Positions 12,613-44,639 of a stretch of DNA of 64,000 bases are shown here, in pieces; within the stretch, counting starts at the first letter, position 1; every line of letters begins with the position of its first letter. The notes under the pieces were generated by a model that saw only the letters and a program-made list of their open reading frames with translations, was not told where the DNA came from and made no database searches. Position numbers and translations under genes: made by a program. This stretch comes from Lamellibrachia satsuma (lineage: Eukaryota; Annelida; Polychaeta; Sabellida; Siboglinidae): the NCBI GenBank assembly GCA_033239005.1, contig BSQZ01000078.1, positions 1,812,042-1,876,041 on the forward strand. The letters run 5' to 3'.

Positions 12613-13315
12613 CAATGCCGGTAATCCTTGCTCACAAAGATGATTAGTAGCTAACATCACATGCTCTCACGGACACAGCCTTTTAAATGAGAACTTAGTT
12701 GGGGGTGGTTCAGAATCTCTCGCGGTGGAGTCGTTCGATCACCAACTTTTGCGTTCTCTTTTTCTAACTACCTGTTTTGTTATCCCATCTACCGACTATC
12801 TATCATTTCTTTGTCTTTTTTGACTATTCATGCGCACCCATATAATCTTCAATTTTGAATGAATTGCTCTTACATAAAGAAGAAGAACCAACAAAATGAT
12901 CCAATTAGATATTGTGTTGCATTGATACATCTTGGACTTCGTACAACTTTAAACAAAACATAAAACGCAGTTCACAAGCCATGTAAGCGTATTTTCAATA
13001 CATACGGATGCACACTAATGTTAACTTAATTTTAATTCACGCTCGACAGTCTTTTAGAATTGCATGGACAACCTTGATAGCCATTGCCATCAAACCTGGT
13101 GTATTATTGGAATGGGCGTACCCGGGGTAACGTAACTGTCACGACATCGCAGTTGCGCAATTGGTGATGACGTCATTGCGATATGAAATTGTTCTTTTAT
13201 AAAACATTTTATCACTTACTTTTAATGTCCTAATTGTCCTCAGTAAAATGTGTATTTGTCTTCTTGGTTGCTTTGATATGAGTTTGACTTGTTAACAAAT
13301 AAAAACGTAGTCTCA

Positions 13316-13323
13316 TCACGTGA
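13316..13323. promoter_or_regulatory. Palindromic E-box TCACGTGA
   Basis: A USF/MiT-type E-box about 40 bases upstream of the ATG at 13362. It fits a promoter for the plus-strand hypothetical gene. Motif match only. Confidence 0.4.
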
Positions 13324-13361
13324 CGTGCTTTATTTCAACCTAACAACCAGTTGTGCGCACG

Positions 13362-13514
13362 ATGTCGAAGTGGGTGGACGTGTTTCTCATCGCTCCTTTC
13401 AGTAATAATACTCGACGACATCGAGATGTGGAACACGAAGTGACCGGAAGGATTGTTCGCGAAAGAGGCGAGACGTGGAATACGTTCACTTTGACGAAGC
13501 TACGAGTGTAAGTG

Positions 13515-13590
<76 letters not shown>

Positions 13591-16485
13591 TATGAGATTC
13601 GTCCTAAAATGGGTGGGAGTTGGAGATTGGCGTGAGTGAGAGGTTGACCTCAGAAATAGGTGTGAAGTGGGTGGGTGACCTCAGAAATAGGTGTGAAGTG
13701 GGTGGGTGACCTCAGAAATAGGTGTGAAGTGGGTGGGTGACCTCAGAAATAGGTGTGAAGTGGGTGGGTGACCCCAGAAATAAGTGTGAAGTGGGTGGGT
13801 GACCTCAGAAATAAGTGTGAAGTGGGTGGTTGGCCTCAGAAATAGGTGTGAAGTGGGTGGGTGACCCCAGAAATAAGTGTGAAGGGGGTGGGTGACCTCA
13901 GAAATAGGTGTGAAGTGGGTGGGTGACCTCAGAAATAGGTGTGAAGTGGGTGGTTGGCCTCAGAAATAGGTGTGAAGTGGGTGGGTGACCCCAGAAATAA
14001 GTGTGAAGTGGGTGGGTGACCTCAGAAATAGGTGTGAAGTGGGTGGGTGACCTCAGAAATAGGTGTGAAGTGGGTGGTTGGCCTCAGAAATAGGTGTGAA
14101 GTGGGTGGGTGACCCCATAAATAGGTGTGAAGTGGGTGGTTGACCTCAGAAATAAGTGTGAAGTGGGTGGGTGACCTCAGAAATAGGTGTGAAGTGGGTG
14201 GTTGGCCTCAGAAATAGTTGTGAAGTGGGTGGTTGGCCTAAACGATAGGGAAATGTGGGATTTTGAGGTGGGAGGTATTAACACACATTTTATAAATGAC
14301 GGTACAGATTATATAAATAGCATTAGAACACAGCCCACGACAGCAGTTGCATCGGGCCGCGGATGTCCATAATTTTGATTATTATTGCGTTCATCTTATA
14401 GATCGGTGCCCAGTCCACCATATGTGGCACCACTGTTATATGTATCACATTCCATCTGGCGCGTAGGGTGCGAAGCGTATCTTGTGAAGGATTCGGGAAC
14501 GGTTATTGGTTATCAGATAAGTCATAGGAGGTTATTCATAATATTATATATCTTGTCAAAAGGAGTTCGTTTATTTTCCGTTTTAATCTAAATAGGTTTT
14601 ATAGATCTGTGCTGGGAAATAAACGCAATGTTTCAATAAAATTAATACAAAACATAAGCCACGCATTCTTGGGGCAAAGCGTGCCGGAGGTGACATGACG
14701 ACATTTGCGACACGTGCAGGACTGCCATTAAAATGCATTTTTTAGTAGTTGTTTGATTTAGTAAGGTTATGTAATTTTAGTACTATTTAGATAAGAGATG
14801 TGTATATGTAACTGCGTTAGCTGTTTCCGCCTTAGATGAAGATAAGTAGGCCAAATCGTGTTTGCCCCCAAATGGGTGCGCTTTGTCTCGACGTCAAATC
14901 ACGCCCTGATATGATTACATCATCGTAGACTTGTGGAAGTTCGTAGTTCCTTTCATATCGGTTGATCGCTGTCCGTGTCTTTCGAATTCATATCTCTTCT
15001 TTTACGTGTCTGGTCGGCTTGCAGATTCGCTCCCTGTCAGTCAAAGTCACCCCAATAATGCTGACATCGAAAGACACCGAAAATGACTTGACCTACGATG
15101 CCTTTTTCATCTTTCGAGTTGTGCAGTCGGTCAAATGAAGGATAAATAATAGAAGCGAGAGAAGCTAACCGTGTTTTTAGAGGGTGGCCAACTTTTTGTT
15201 GCGACTCGCAGGAAAAACGTGTGTTAACACTATTACGTCCCGGTCAATATCACGGTTTCACGGTTCTGGCATTTCCAAAAATGCTCCCAGGCCCGTAGCC
15301 GGGGTGGGGGTGGGTGGGTGGGGGGTTCACATGAACCCCTCTTTTTGTGAACCCCTTTTCCAAAAATATGAACACCCTTTAAACAAATGTGAACCCCTTA
15401 TTGCGAACCCCCTTCTCAAAAGCGCGAACCTCTGATAAAATAAGATAAAGGTAAAGGTATATTCTTATATAGCGCGGTATCCCGTCCGTAGGACCGCTCA
15501 AAGCGCTTTACACTTCACCCCCTGTTCATTCCAAGGCCATCTCAACTTCTCTGGGAACCATTCAGCCACGCTGCAATTGCGCGAAGACTATTCGTTCAAA
15601 TATCCACCACTGTCTGTATTGCCAAGTACTCATTTATACAGCTGAGTGAACTGTGGCAACGTGGGGTGATCAAACTTGCCAAAGGTTCGAAGCGACCGCA
15701 GTGGGATTTGAAACCGGGTTCTCTCGATTGAGAGTCCGGCCTTCTAACCGGTATGCTATCGCGCCCCACAATGTCTTATTTTCATAATAATATAAAATAA
15801 TAATATTATTTTCATATTATTGCTGGGTTCATGTTTTTTAAGAGGGGGGATTCACGCTTTAGAGGGGAAGTTTCATGCTTTTGAGAAGGGGTTTAACATT
15901 TTTGAAAAAGAGGGGGGTTCACATTAATTCAAATATTACTTCATATTATTATGGGGTTCACGCTTTTGAGAAGGGGTTAACATTTTTGGAAAATGGGTTC
16001 ACATTTATGAAAATAATATTATCTTCATGTTATTGGGGTTCACGTCTTTGAGAAGGGGCTTCACGTTTATGAAAAATACTATACTATTGGGAGAAGGGTT
16101 CACGCTTTTGAGAAGAGGATTAACATTTTTGAAAAAGGGGGTTCACATTTATTAAAATGTTACTGGAGGGTTCACACTTTTCAGAGGGGGTTCAAATCGA
16201 ATAATTATATATTATACAACTATCTGATTTGTTCGAAACCGAATCTTGTTCCAACTATAAATTTATTACCAAGTCACGTCACGTGTGGTCAGTTGGTAGC
16301 AGCCAGAGAGCAGTGGCCAATGGACAGACAGACCCTAAGCTGTTATTCAAACAACATGAATACTTGTAAGCAGAACATTTTGTGGTTTCAAAAAATATCT
16401 GCTCACTGAAACAATGCACAGTTAGCAAGCCAATTACTCTCTTTGTTGTGGTGGCATGCTATATGGTTTCCACACATTCATAACA

Positions 16486-16525
<40 letters not shown>

Positions 16526-18164
16526 CACACACCAAGCATAGGACATGAAACCAGCATTTCGTACTGCTAGCTTTCTTTAATTGATACTGGTCTAAACTTG
16601 CACAACAATCTGTTGCTCATTCACAGGTCAGCTAGGGCATTTATCTAATTATGGGCAGTTTTAGTCTTCTTTGATTAATTACAGTGGGATTACTAGTGTC
16701 GTTCACCCTGTTATAATTACTGCTGCAACACAACGTAAGCTCCACCCATCTGCTCTGGTTATTCCTTACTCTAACCACCAATCAGGTATCGTTGTGTGCC
16801 CCTCAGTCTCCCTCTTACTCTGCCAAAGGTTTACATAATTTCTGGGAATTATCACACCCAATCTCGACATTTGACTACGCTTATCTGACATCAATTTAGA
16901 CTTCGACATACAAGTGACTGTGCTTTTCATAATTTTGACTTCTTCTCGTCACCTTTGACCTCGGCCTATGTATTGGGAAACTATGACCCCCATGTGAACT
17001 TGTAGCGCACCTGGAGTCTGTTTGGGAAAATGTGAACCCCCGTGTAAACATGTGGCGGCCCCTGGAGTATATTAAGAACATATGGCCCCGGGTGAACGTG
17101 TGGCGCCTCCTGGAGAACCCCCTTGTAAAGAGCTGGCTACGGGCCTGGCTCCCCGCCAACTAAGCTTCCTTTGGCTGATCCGGCGGAAATGAGCTGAAAC
17201 ATTTGTACCTACGCCACTGTATTGATATATACAAGTTTACGATTTAGGTTCCGCAATTGCAGCGCCATATTTTGCGTCACATTCCGTACGAAATCGGTCA
17301 CGTCGTGGCAGAGACAACGCTGTTCTATGGTGTGAGTGCGTGCCTGCGTGCCTTCGTGCCTGCGTGCGTGTGGTCATACTATGTACAAATAATAATGTAC
17401 TGCTATATTTATTGCTCATTGTATTTCTATATGGATTACTTCGGAAGTTTCTAATTAATTTACTAAACACCTTTATAAATATTGTTGCACTTATACATGT
17501 CCACAACCTAACTGTCGGAGTATATCACTGACACATTCCAAGTGGTTCTTCGTTCGTGATCGAGGTGAGCTCGCACTCTCTGCGACCGCTGGCATCACTA
17601 CCCACTAACACATCATATATAATATACACAGTGTAATCATAGTTATCTCTGTCAGAAGATTTGTAATATTTCCTAGCTCTGCTTTGAATCTGCAATGACG
17701 GCATGACACTAATGAGCCTACAAGGAATGCAACAACGTATATTCTTCGTTGCCACAGGTCGTTACAAGGAATGCAGAACGATTTTATTGGTCAACTGATG
17801 CGCAGCGATAATTGGTGTTTTTGTATAATTAAAACTACATAGGTGTCAGATGTTTCGTTCTCAAAGTACATCTAACTTAACAATGCTATTCTTCATGGTG
17901 TAAATTGTATTGTTTTCGTATATATACCATAGGAAATTGCGAAAAATGGTATAACATGGGAATTTGACAGATCGCCCGATGAAAAAAATGTGTCGATCCA
18001 GGGGTATTGATCAGGTGCCCGGGTACCCGCCTTTATTTGGGCCGGAATTTTTTTATCATATCAGAATTAGTGTCGAGACACCGCAAGGTGGCGCCCTCTA
18101 CCTGCACTCTGACATACTAGAGGCATTACCACCAGTGCTGTCATTTGTCCTCCGGTCGTTCTGA
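13362..18164 (+). CDS. Hypothetical protein, five-exon candidate gene, 166 residues
   Basis: I do not recognise this protein. Exons by splice sites and phase: 13362-13507, 14402-14501, 17248-17331, 17933-18003 and 18065-18164 (stop TGA). Junction phases 2, 0, 0 and 2 all fit, and the total is 501 nt. The first exon begins MSKWVDVFLIAPFSNN and ends at a consensus donor GTAAGT. Later exons give VSHSIWRVGCEAYLVKDSG, VPQLQRHILRHIPYEIGHV, EIAKNGITWEFDRSPDEKN and LYLHSDILEALPPVLSFVL. No signal peptide or clear membrane segment is obvious. An E-box lies just upstream and AATAAA 195 bases after the stop. Intron 1 holds a 31-bp minisatellite and intron 2 a TIR transposon. The exons read like real conserved protein, but the GG|GTATTG donor of exon 4 and the gene as a whole need transcript support. 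Confidence 0.5.
13511..13592. repeat. (TGCG)n microsatellite
   Basis: About 20 tandem tetranucleotides starting four bases after the GTAAGT donor at 13508. Confidence 0.95.
13650..14240. repeat. 31-bp minisatellite, about 19 copies
   Basis: Unit GACCTCAGAAATAGGTGTGA plus AGTGGGTGGGT; successive starts (13681, 13712) give the 31-bp period. Variants GGCCTCAG and ACCCCAG alternate in a higher-order pattern. It lies inside intron 1 of the hypothetical gene. Confidence 0.9.
14620..14890. repeat. Diverged inverted copy of 10865-11095
   Basis: The reverse complement shares CATCTAAGGCGGAAAC, GCAGTTACATATACACA, GGCAGTC...CACGTGTCGCAAAT and TTTATTGAAACATT, in order, with 10865-11095. The family is not recognised. 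Confidence 0.65.
15288..17147. mobile_element. Non-autonomous DNA transposon with 13-bp TIRs and 5-bp target duplication
   Basis: The ends are CAGGCCCGTAGCC and its exact reverse complement GGCTACGGGCCTG. GCTCC lies directly outside each end (15283-15287 and 17148-17152), so target duplication and both borders agree. The interior is noncoding and packed with degenerate units: GTGAACCCC on the left (15325-15430), GGGGTTCAC in the middle (15835-16195) and GTGAACCCCCGTGTAAAC-type units of about 57 bases on the right (16970-17130). (ACGC)n lies at 16481-16527. A SINE is nested at 15440-15775. The superfamily is not assignable without a transposase. Confidence 0.8.
15440..15775 (-). mobile_element. 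tRNA-derived SINE, near full length
   Basis: Reading the minus strand from 15775, a tRNA-like head begins GGGGCGCGATAGCATACCGG (A-box TAGCATACCGGTTAG). A B-box-like GGTTTCAAATCC follows about 35 bases later. A unique body and a tail end in TATATAAGAATATACCTTTA near 15440. The same tail occurs at 28730-28860 and 33225-33340, showing a dispersed family. It lies nested in the TIR transposon, so it inserted after it. Confidence 0.8.
17334..17932. other. Intron of the hypothetical gene, no further feature
   Basis: Short GCGT-type repeats follow the donor at 17332; the rest is AT-rich. ORFs here are short and lack recognisable motifs. Confidence 0.4.
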
Positions 18165-18358
18165 TTAGTTCAGAGCAGTTGAGCTTTGTGCAGAAAGAAG
18201 CTCGAAAAACAGAAGATTTACTCCAGAGTTATAAAAACAGTCATCGCCGAAAAGGTCGAGCAACTTGGCTTGGACATCCGAGCGATGCACGACCAAGTAT
18301 ATGATGGTGATATGAATATGGCCGGGAAGACGAATGTATGGCTTCTTTGATTCACGGC

Positions 18359-18364
18359 AATAAA
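18359..18364 (+). terminator. Candidate polyadenylation signal AATAAA
   Basis: Lies 195 bases downstream of the hypothetical gene's stop codon, inside an A-run. A plausible 3' end, motif only. Confidence 0.4.
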
Positions 18365-18505
18365 AAAAAGCGGTGTAAACAATGAAACGTGTGTGTTGCT
18401 AAAGCATGCGAAGCGATAGATCTCTCTATCTACTATGATTTCATCAGTTATAGCAGCGGCGAACGTCATTAATTTCTCTACTATGTTTGTTTGTGTGCGC
18501 ACCCG

Positions 18506-18537
<32 letters not shown>

Positions 18538-18674
18538 TGTGTGGGTGCGTGCACCCTGCAGGCATTTGGTTGACTATGCGTCCTGTCAATTGGTGTCCTT
18601 TTGAGGAAATTGGGCACCCCCCTTTTTAAGGCCTGGATCCAAAAAACGTTATATTTCACCTTCAAAATAAAATA

Positions 18675-18680
18675 TTTATT
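18675..18680 (-). terminator. Candidate polyadenylation signal for the calpain gene
   Basis: AATAAA on the minus strand, about 340 bases past the calpain stop codon at 19023-19025. With the signal at 18359 it implies two convergent genes ending about 300 bases apart or overlapping in their 3' UTRs. Confidence 0.35.
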
Positions 18681-18803
18681 GAACAGTCAATATTTATATG
18701 CAATAAAGCGGTATCTACATAAATTACTCTATTTTAATATATCGCCAAATCGTGTATTTTCGAAAAATATTAAGGGATGATAGATGACGATACTAACATT
18801 TTG

Positions 18804-18838
<35 letters not shown>

Positions 18839-19022
18839 TCAGTATCACAACGTCCCCTAAAATAGTCGTTTTGGGGAACCAATGAAAATCGTTGTTCATT
18901 CCCTTAAAATTAAACGTTTTTCCATTTGAGATAACACCGACATTAGCATGTTAACATAATATTTCGTTTAGCGATCGTTCGTAGACCGAACGACGATCAC
19001 GTCAGCTTGACAATCGACGTCG

Positions 19023-38955
<19,933 letters not shown>

Positions 38956-40086
38956 TTTGATGCTAACACGGAGCTGGTGTCTTTTGCCTTGAAATTATGA
39001 ACGAAAAGTGAGGACGGCTAGCGTATCTAGGTCGTCGCGCTGTTCAATATTGACGAGCCGTGTCGAGTGCCGTGACAGTGCTTTATGGCGCAAGCGGCAA
39101 GCCGCCGTTCTATATAGCTGATCGAGCTACTGTAAAAAGTGGGATGAATCACTAATTTACATCCGGGAAGTTCCAGTAACCCATTTTGTCATTATTGTAG
39201 GCCTACTCACTTAAACACTCATGGACACCAATTTATGCGGTTGGTAGTTTTAAAGATTTCTGGCATAGCTTTTCCTACGATCAGTGGTTCTTCTAGGATT
39301 TCGTAAAGGGGAGGCCAGGAGGGCAAGGGGTAGGGGAGGTAAGGGGGTGGGTGGGGGGATAAGGGGACAAGCTTAGTCACCCATTTTTTCAACATGCTAT
39401 CATTTATTGGTGCAACTTGTTATATACAAAAAACAAGTAAAAATGTAAGTCAAAGGGGCATGGCCTGACCCCCCAAATACACCACTGCCTTCGCTATCAC
39501 TTATGCCGTACGTGTTGTGCCTCCACCTTTCAGAATCTCTACTACGATGTAATCGTGTCCTGGGGAATTATAGCCTTTCATTCATTTCAACTGTTTTATC
39601 TCTTTGACTTCTCTTAAGTGAAACAAGTAGTATTCATTATGTTCTTCAATTAACGGTGCTGCCATGTTGAGCTGTAATACGTCTCTATCCCTGGTCAGTT
39701 TTTCCTCTCGTTTAGATTCAGTTATCGGTGTAAGGAATCCCTCATATTCCAGCTTTTCACCACTTGCAACGTGGTGTACCTGGCAGATGAAAGTGAGAGG
39801 TGCACGCTACCCTCTACTCCCTACATTACAACACTTGACACCACGCCATACAAAATTAGTGTGGTTTTGTCCATTGTGTGGCGCCACTGCTTCGCGTTCC
39901 AAGGCTTTGGCTGGTTGGATTATCGAAATGTAAATTTGGCGACTCGTGACGTAGACGTTTGATGCGTTTACCTCAACATGGAATACCACCAATTCATTCA
40001 CCCGTAATAAAACCTAAGACATACTAACGTACATGATGTAGCTATTTTAAAGAATTGAATATTTAATCACAAACTGTTTACATAAA
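38956..40086. other. Region upstream of calpain
   Basis: A CpG-rich patch (about 39000-39120) directly upstream of the calpain ATG is a reasonable promoter location. A G-rich stretch lies at 39305-39365. No gene can be supported. Confidence 0.4.
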
Positions 40087-40121
40087 ACCCTTAAGAAAAT
40101 ATACCATCGTATTCCATGGTA

Positions 40122-40125
<4 letters not shown>
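40087..40125. mobile_element. Remnant end of the MITE family at 29406-29802
   Basis: CCCTTAAGAAAATATACCAT followed by CGTATTCCATGGTAAATA matches the MITE terminus, with one change in the first 20 bases. The rest appears replaced by the microsatellites that follow. Confidence 0.65.
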
Positions 40126-40490
<365 letters not shown>

Positions 40491-41717
40491 TACACACACC
40501 ATATTAGGGTAACATGAGGCTCCACGGTACGACGGCCCCAAATTACGTACGCAAAATATAAAACTCTGGACATCCCCAAATCTGGAGCAAAATGAACAGC
40601 TTCTATGCTATACACACCCCAAAACCTCAGCAACACGAGACAGACGTAATTAAATCATTTTGTTTTTATACTTTTATATGCAATATTATATACACTGATG
40701 TAATATTTTGCCAATAGAAAAATGGTAAAACTCACTATTTAAAGGTATGAAGCATGGCCTTAATTGGTGATATGATAATAGTATTAATCAGTTGACAGGT
40801 CAAACAATATAAAATCGGCAATAGTATGTTGTGTTTTGTATACATTGTGTTAAGACACATGTTGTGTCTGTGGGCAAGACGGTCCCTATGTCTTATCCCA
40901 CACCCACATAGTAACAATAAAAATATTATATCAAGTGTATTACACATGACCAACTATGTCTAATACATTTAATATAATATGAACATTGTGTAACTTAGTT
41001 ATACTAGCCTGTAATTATGATGGAATATTTCTAAACCATTATGTATGGATTGCAAGGTATGTATTATATGTTAACTCCAATTTAAATGTAACAACTATAA
41101 TGTCCTGATATATTACTATCATACCATTTGTACACTTATACATTTAAATTTTAGGCAATAGTTCGTTCATATAAATGTTTATGGTATGGGGAAGGGGTTA
41201 CGGACCGTGCTGCCCCATCCAGAGGACCGTCTTGCCTCAGGGATGGGACAAACGTCTTTTTGGGGTATTCTTGCTATTTTTTAATGCAACTCAGTTAGGT
41301 TGTTTATTTACTGAAAACAGTTGCCCAATGGGTGACACACATCTGTCCATGATGTGACCATATAATGATGTGACCCAATAATGCCCACAGATAAAAATCG
41401 CTTAAGAAAAAAAATTGAAATGCTGTGAGTTTGGTATTATGTGGACCCTGAATTCAAATGGCCAATCAAAACATGATATCATTTAACGTATCATATATGC
41501 TGCAACGGGCATTATATGAAACATCATATGAAACAAAAATAAAGTAAAATTTTAATGCACTATAAATAACTTACAATTATTACATCTGACCTACACAAGT
41601 TCAAATGAATAATATAGTTTAAAAAGTAGTACACATGAATTCATGCATGCGTTCGCATGCATACCATAATACATGGTTAAATGTGTTCATCTTCCCATCA
41701 CTGACAGTGCATCAGGT
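40491..41717. other. Intergenic AT-rich DNA
   Basis: No coding exon recognised. It might contain one end of the piggyBac element, but I could not identify a TTAA-flanked terminus. Confidence 0.4.
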
Positions 41718-43850
41718 TTATGAGTGAAATGCAACGAAGCGGTTGCGGTCTTTGTTGAGGCAACGCCAAACGTTGCACTTGCTGCAGTTTACGAGATTTC
41801 TGGGCCGAGAACACATCTCTGGCGTTTCTTCTCCTACATAAGCTGATAGTCGATACCATCCTTTTTGACGTCGTCGTTGTATGTCCCTGGACCTTCCTTT
41901 TCCTTTTTGGTGCTGCTGCGCTTCCAGTGATGATCTGCCTCTTACGTGCTTTCCAGCTGCCACGAGACCATTGGCGAGTTTTGTCTGGAAAGTTCTAAGC
42001 GTGGTTCTAAGCATGGTTTTGGCACTACAATGGAGCTCCTTCTGGTGCCTTCGATAGAGTAACCATGCGTTGGAGAAGGCCATGATGATTATGTACAGCC
42101 AAATGTACAAGTATCAGCGTCTGGATGTGAAAACTGGTTTATACAGGGCGCACAACATGTCGGGCTTGTCAACACCTTGTCAACACCTCCCATGTACGTG
42201 TTTTACGTCTTGACAATGTGTGGCCTGGGGACATCAACGTATGCATGGATCTTTCTGTCGTAGAATTTCACCTTGTCGAGTGGTTCGCATCCGACGAAGG
42301 ACGTTCATCGCTAGGTTGTCGTACCGCAGTGATGCTTCCGTTCCATGTCAGATGATGATTAACTGAACCCCAGCCGTTCTTCTTCAGCTCTTTTTCGGAC
42401 AACAGCGGGCAACCTGTTAGATGATTTGGGCGGATTGTGCCGGTGAACAGAAATCCATTCCCTTTGAGTTTGTAAACAAGTGGAAGGCTTGTGAAGTAGT
42501 TGTAGGCGCTGATCTAGAAATTACGGTTTAGTGCTAATGTTGACAACGTCCCCACTCAATCCAAACACTGACGATTTACGTCCAGTTGTTTATTTACCCT
42601 GATACAAATCAAAGTCGTACAGGAACCCGGACACCCCACATCTGCCCCACAGTTTGAATCCCCACTTTTACGGTTTTGGATGTAGGTACTCTCGTAGCGA
42701 AGATTTCCATTTGAAGGCTACCATTATTGCGTCAATAGACTGATACTCTTCTGGTGTCACTATAGACAGTTCTTTCTTAGATCTGTCCATGGACACACTT
42801 TCCAGTATTTGTCCGCACTCTTACCAGCTTCAGTAATTGTATTGTCAAGAGATTCGAACATCTTCCACTGCTTGGTATCGGCATTCTTCCTCCCAGTAGG
42901 ATATGAAATTGGGCATCAGGACTAAACCCGTTCGCAGATAGATGTCTATGAGCTGTTCAAGTTCCAATTTGGTTGTTATGATTGGCATGCCATTTTTCTG
43001 CACACTAGACAAGTTGGTATGATACGAAGCCTTGTCCATCATGTCGTCATTAATGAAGAGTTTGAAGTACATATATGGCGTCATTTCGGGAGGTGGGGGT
43101 TCCATTGGATCGGGAACGAATGCAGCATCAGGCGATACAAACGTGCCATCTTCCCACTGGTACGGTCGACGATCTGTTCGAAATGTTGATAATGATTCAT
43201 CACCACCTGAACTAAAGTCATCAATGTTATCTTCTGGTACTTCTTCTTCATCTTTCGCCACCTCCGTTATTTCTTCGTCATCACTGCTTTCAACGTCACT
43301 TTCATCTCCATTGAGAATAACTTCGAGAGCATCTCGCGCTGTGTACACTTTCACCTCCATTGAGAATAACCTCGAGAGCATCTCGCGCTGTGTACACTTT
43401 CGTCTCCATTGAGAATAACATCGAGAGCATCTCGCGCTGTGTACATTTTCACCTTCATTGAGAATAACCTCGAGAGCATCTCGCGCTGTGTACACTTTCA
43501 CCTCCATTGAGAATAACCTCGAGAGCATCTCGCGCTGTGTACACTTTCGTCTCCATTGAGAATAATATCGAGAGCATCTCGCGCTGTGTACATTTTCACC
43601 TCCATTGAGAATAACCTCGAGAGCATCTCGCGCTGTGTACACTTTCACCTCCATTGAGAATAACCTCGAGAGCATCTCGCGCTGTGTACACTTTCACCTC
43701 CATTGAGAATAACCTCGAGAGCATCTCGCGCTGTGTACACTTTCACCTCCATTGAGAATAACCTCGAGAGCATCTCGCGCTGTGTACACTTTCACCTCCA
43801 TTGAGAATAACCTCGAGAGCATCGCGCGCTGTTAAACTATGCTCATCTGA
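41718..43850 (-). pseudogene. piggyBac-type transposase, degenerate
   Basis: piggyBac transposases excise and insert at TTAA. From 43330 leftward the frame reads an acidic N-terminus (SDVESSDDEEITEVAKDEEE), then YMYFKLFINDDMMDKASYHT, a typical early block of the DDD domain. 42845-42110 has stops and frameshifts but still shows DAIMVAFKWKSSLREYLHPK and FKLWGRCGVSGFLYDF. 42110-41718 is open and includes the helical block IIMAFSNAWLLYRRHQKEL and a Cys-rich end (CSKC ... FVAFHS). The start is uncertain because the N-terminal coding region is expanded into a 49-bp array. At least three disruptions make it inactive. No TTAA-bounded ends were found. Confidence 0.88.
43320..43830. repeat. 49-bp minisatellite, about 10 copies, within transposase coding sequence
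   Basis: Unit TCGAGAGCATCTCGCGCTGT plus GTACACTTTCACCTCCATTGAGAATAACC. Starts at 43323 and 43372 give the period. The unit encodes TARDALEVILNG in one frame, which continues into the acidic N-terminus. Because 49 is not a multiple of three, successive copies are read in successive frames, and all three are open. Confidence 0.92.
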
Positions 43851-44023
43851 AAAGTAATAAACAATGATTTTTTATTAATAAATAGACAATAGTTGTAATG
43901 GAAAACATTAATAAATATTACCAATCACACATAATCTAGTTAGCGCAATATTGTTATAACGTTACAAAAGTTGTTTTGTTGACGACCTATAAATGTAAAA
44001 AAATATAATTTGCTTTTTATAAA

Positions 44024-44060
44024 TGTTTACATACTTCAGCTACACTGAAGTATGTAAACA
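44024..44060. other. Perfect 16-bp hairpin
   Basis: TGTTTACATACTTCAG and its exact reverse complement are separated by CTACA. It lies in AT-rich DNA upstream of the piggyBac remnant. It may be part of a small palindromic repeat. Confidence 0.75.
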
Positions 44061-44307
44061 ATGAATGCTCACTGTCAATCCCAGTGCCGGTGTAGCTAAA
44101 TCCGGGTCGCTGATGTAGCTGCCCATTGTATGATTTCAGCAGCATGAGTTGCACCAGTGTCAGAATCTGACAGTGATGACGAGAAACCAGTGCTTGGTCT
44201 GGATCACGACACATGTGTTGATGTCTAGAATGATCAGTAAACCACCCAGGCCTCCTAGAGTCGAGGGGCATTCTGTTTCATTGATCTTTGAGTTGAAGCA
44301 TTTGGTG

Positions 44308-44421
<114 letters not shown>

Positions 44422-44639
44422 GCCATCTAGTTGGACCTTCAATTCTTCAATTGGGCCCTCAACCTTTTCAGGTTACAGGCCCGGTTGGCCTTTGATATTT
44501 TCAACCTTACGTCGAACACTGCTAACTACATGTAGACTGATGCCCAAGTCCACCGTGCAGCGCCGCTTGTCACATGCACTCGAAATGGGATTGGAATTGG
44601 TTAAAACGACCTTCACCTTTACCCTCAAAGTTTATCAGC

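Noticed and set aside
15700..15775. tRNA gene
   Set aside because: A- and B-box-like sequences are present but belong to a SINE head with a long unrelated body and tail; cloverleaf stems are not convincing.
41718..43850. Domesticated (functional) piggyBac-derived gene
   Set aside because: Stops and frameshifts between 42110 and 42845 and the out-of-frame 49-bp array argue for a dead transposon.
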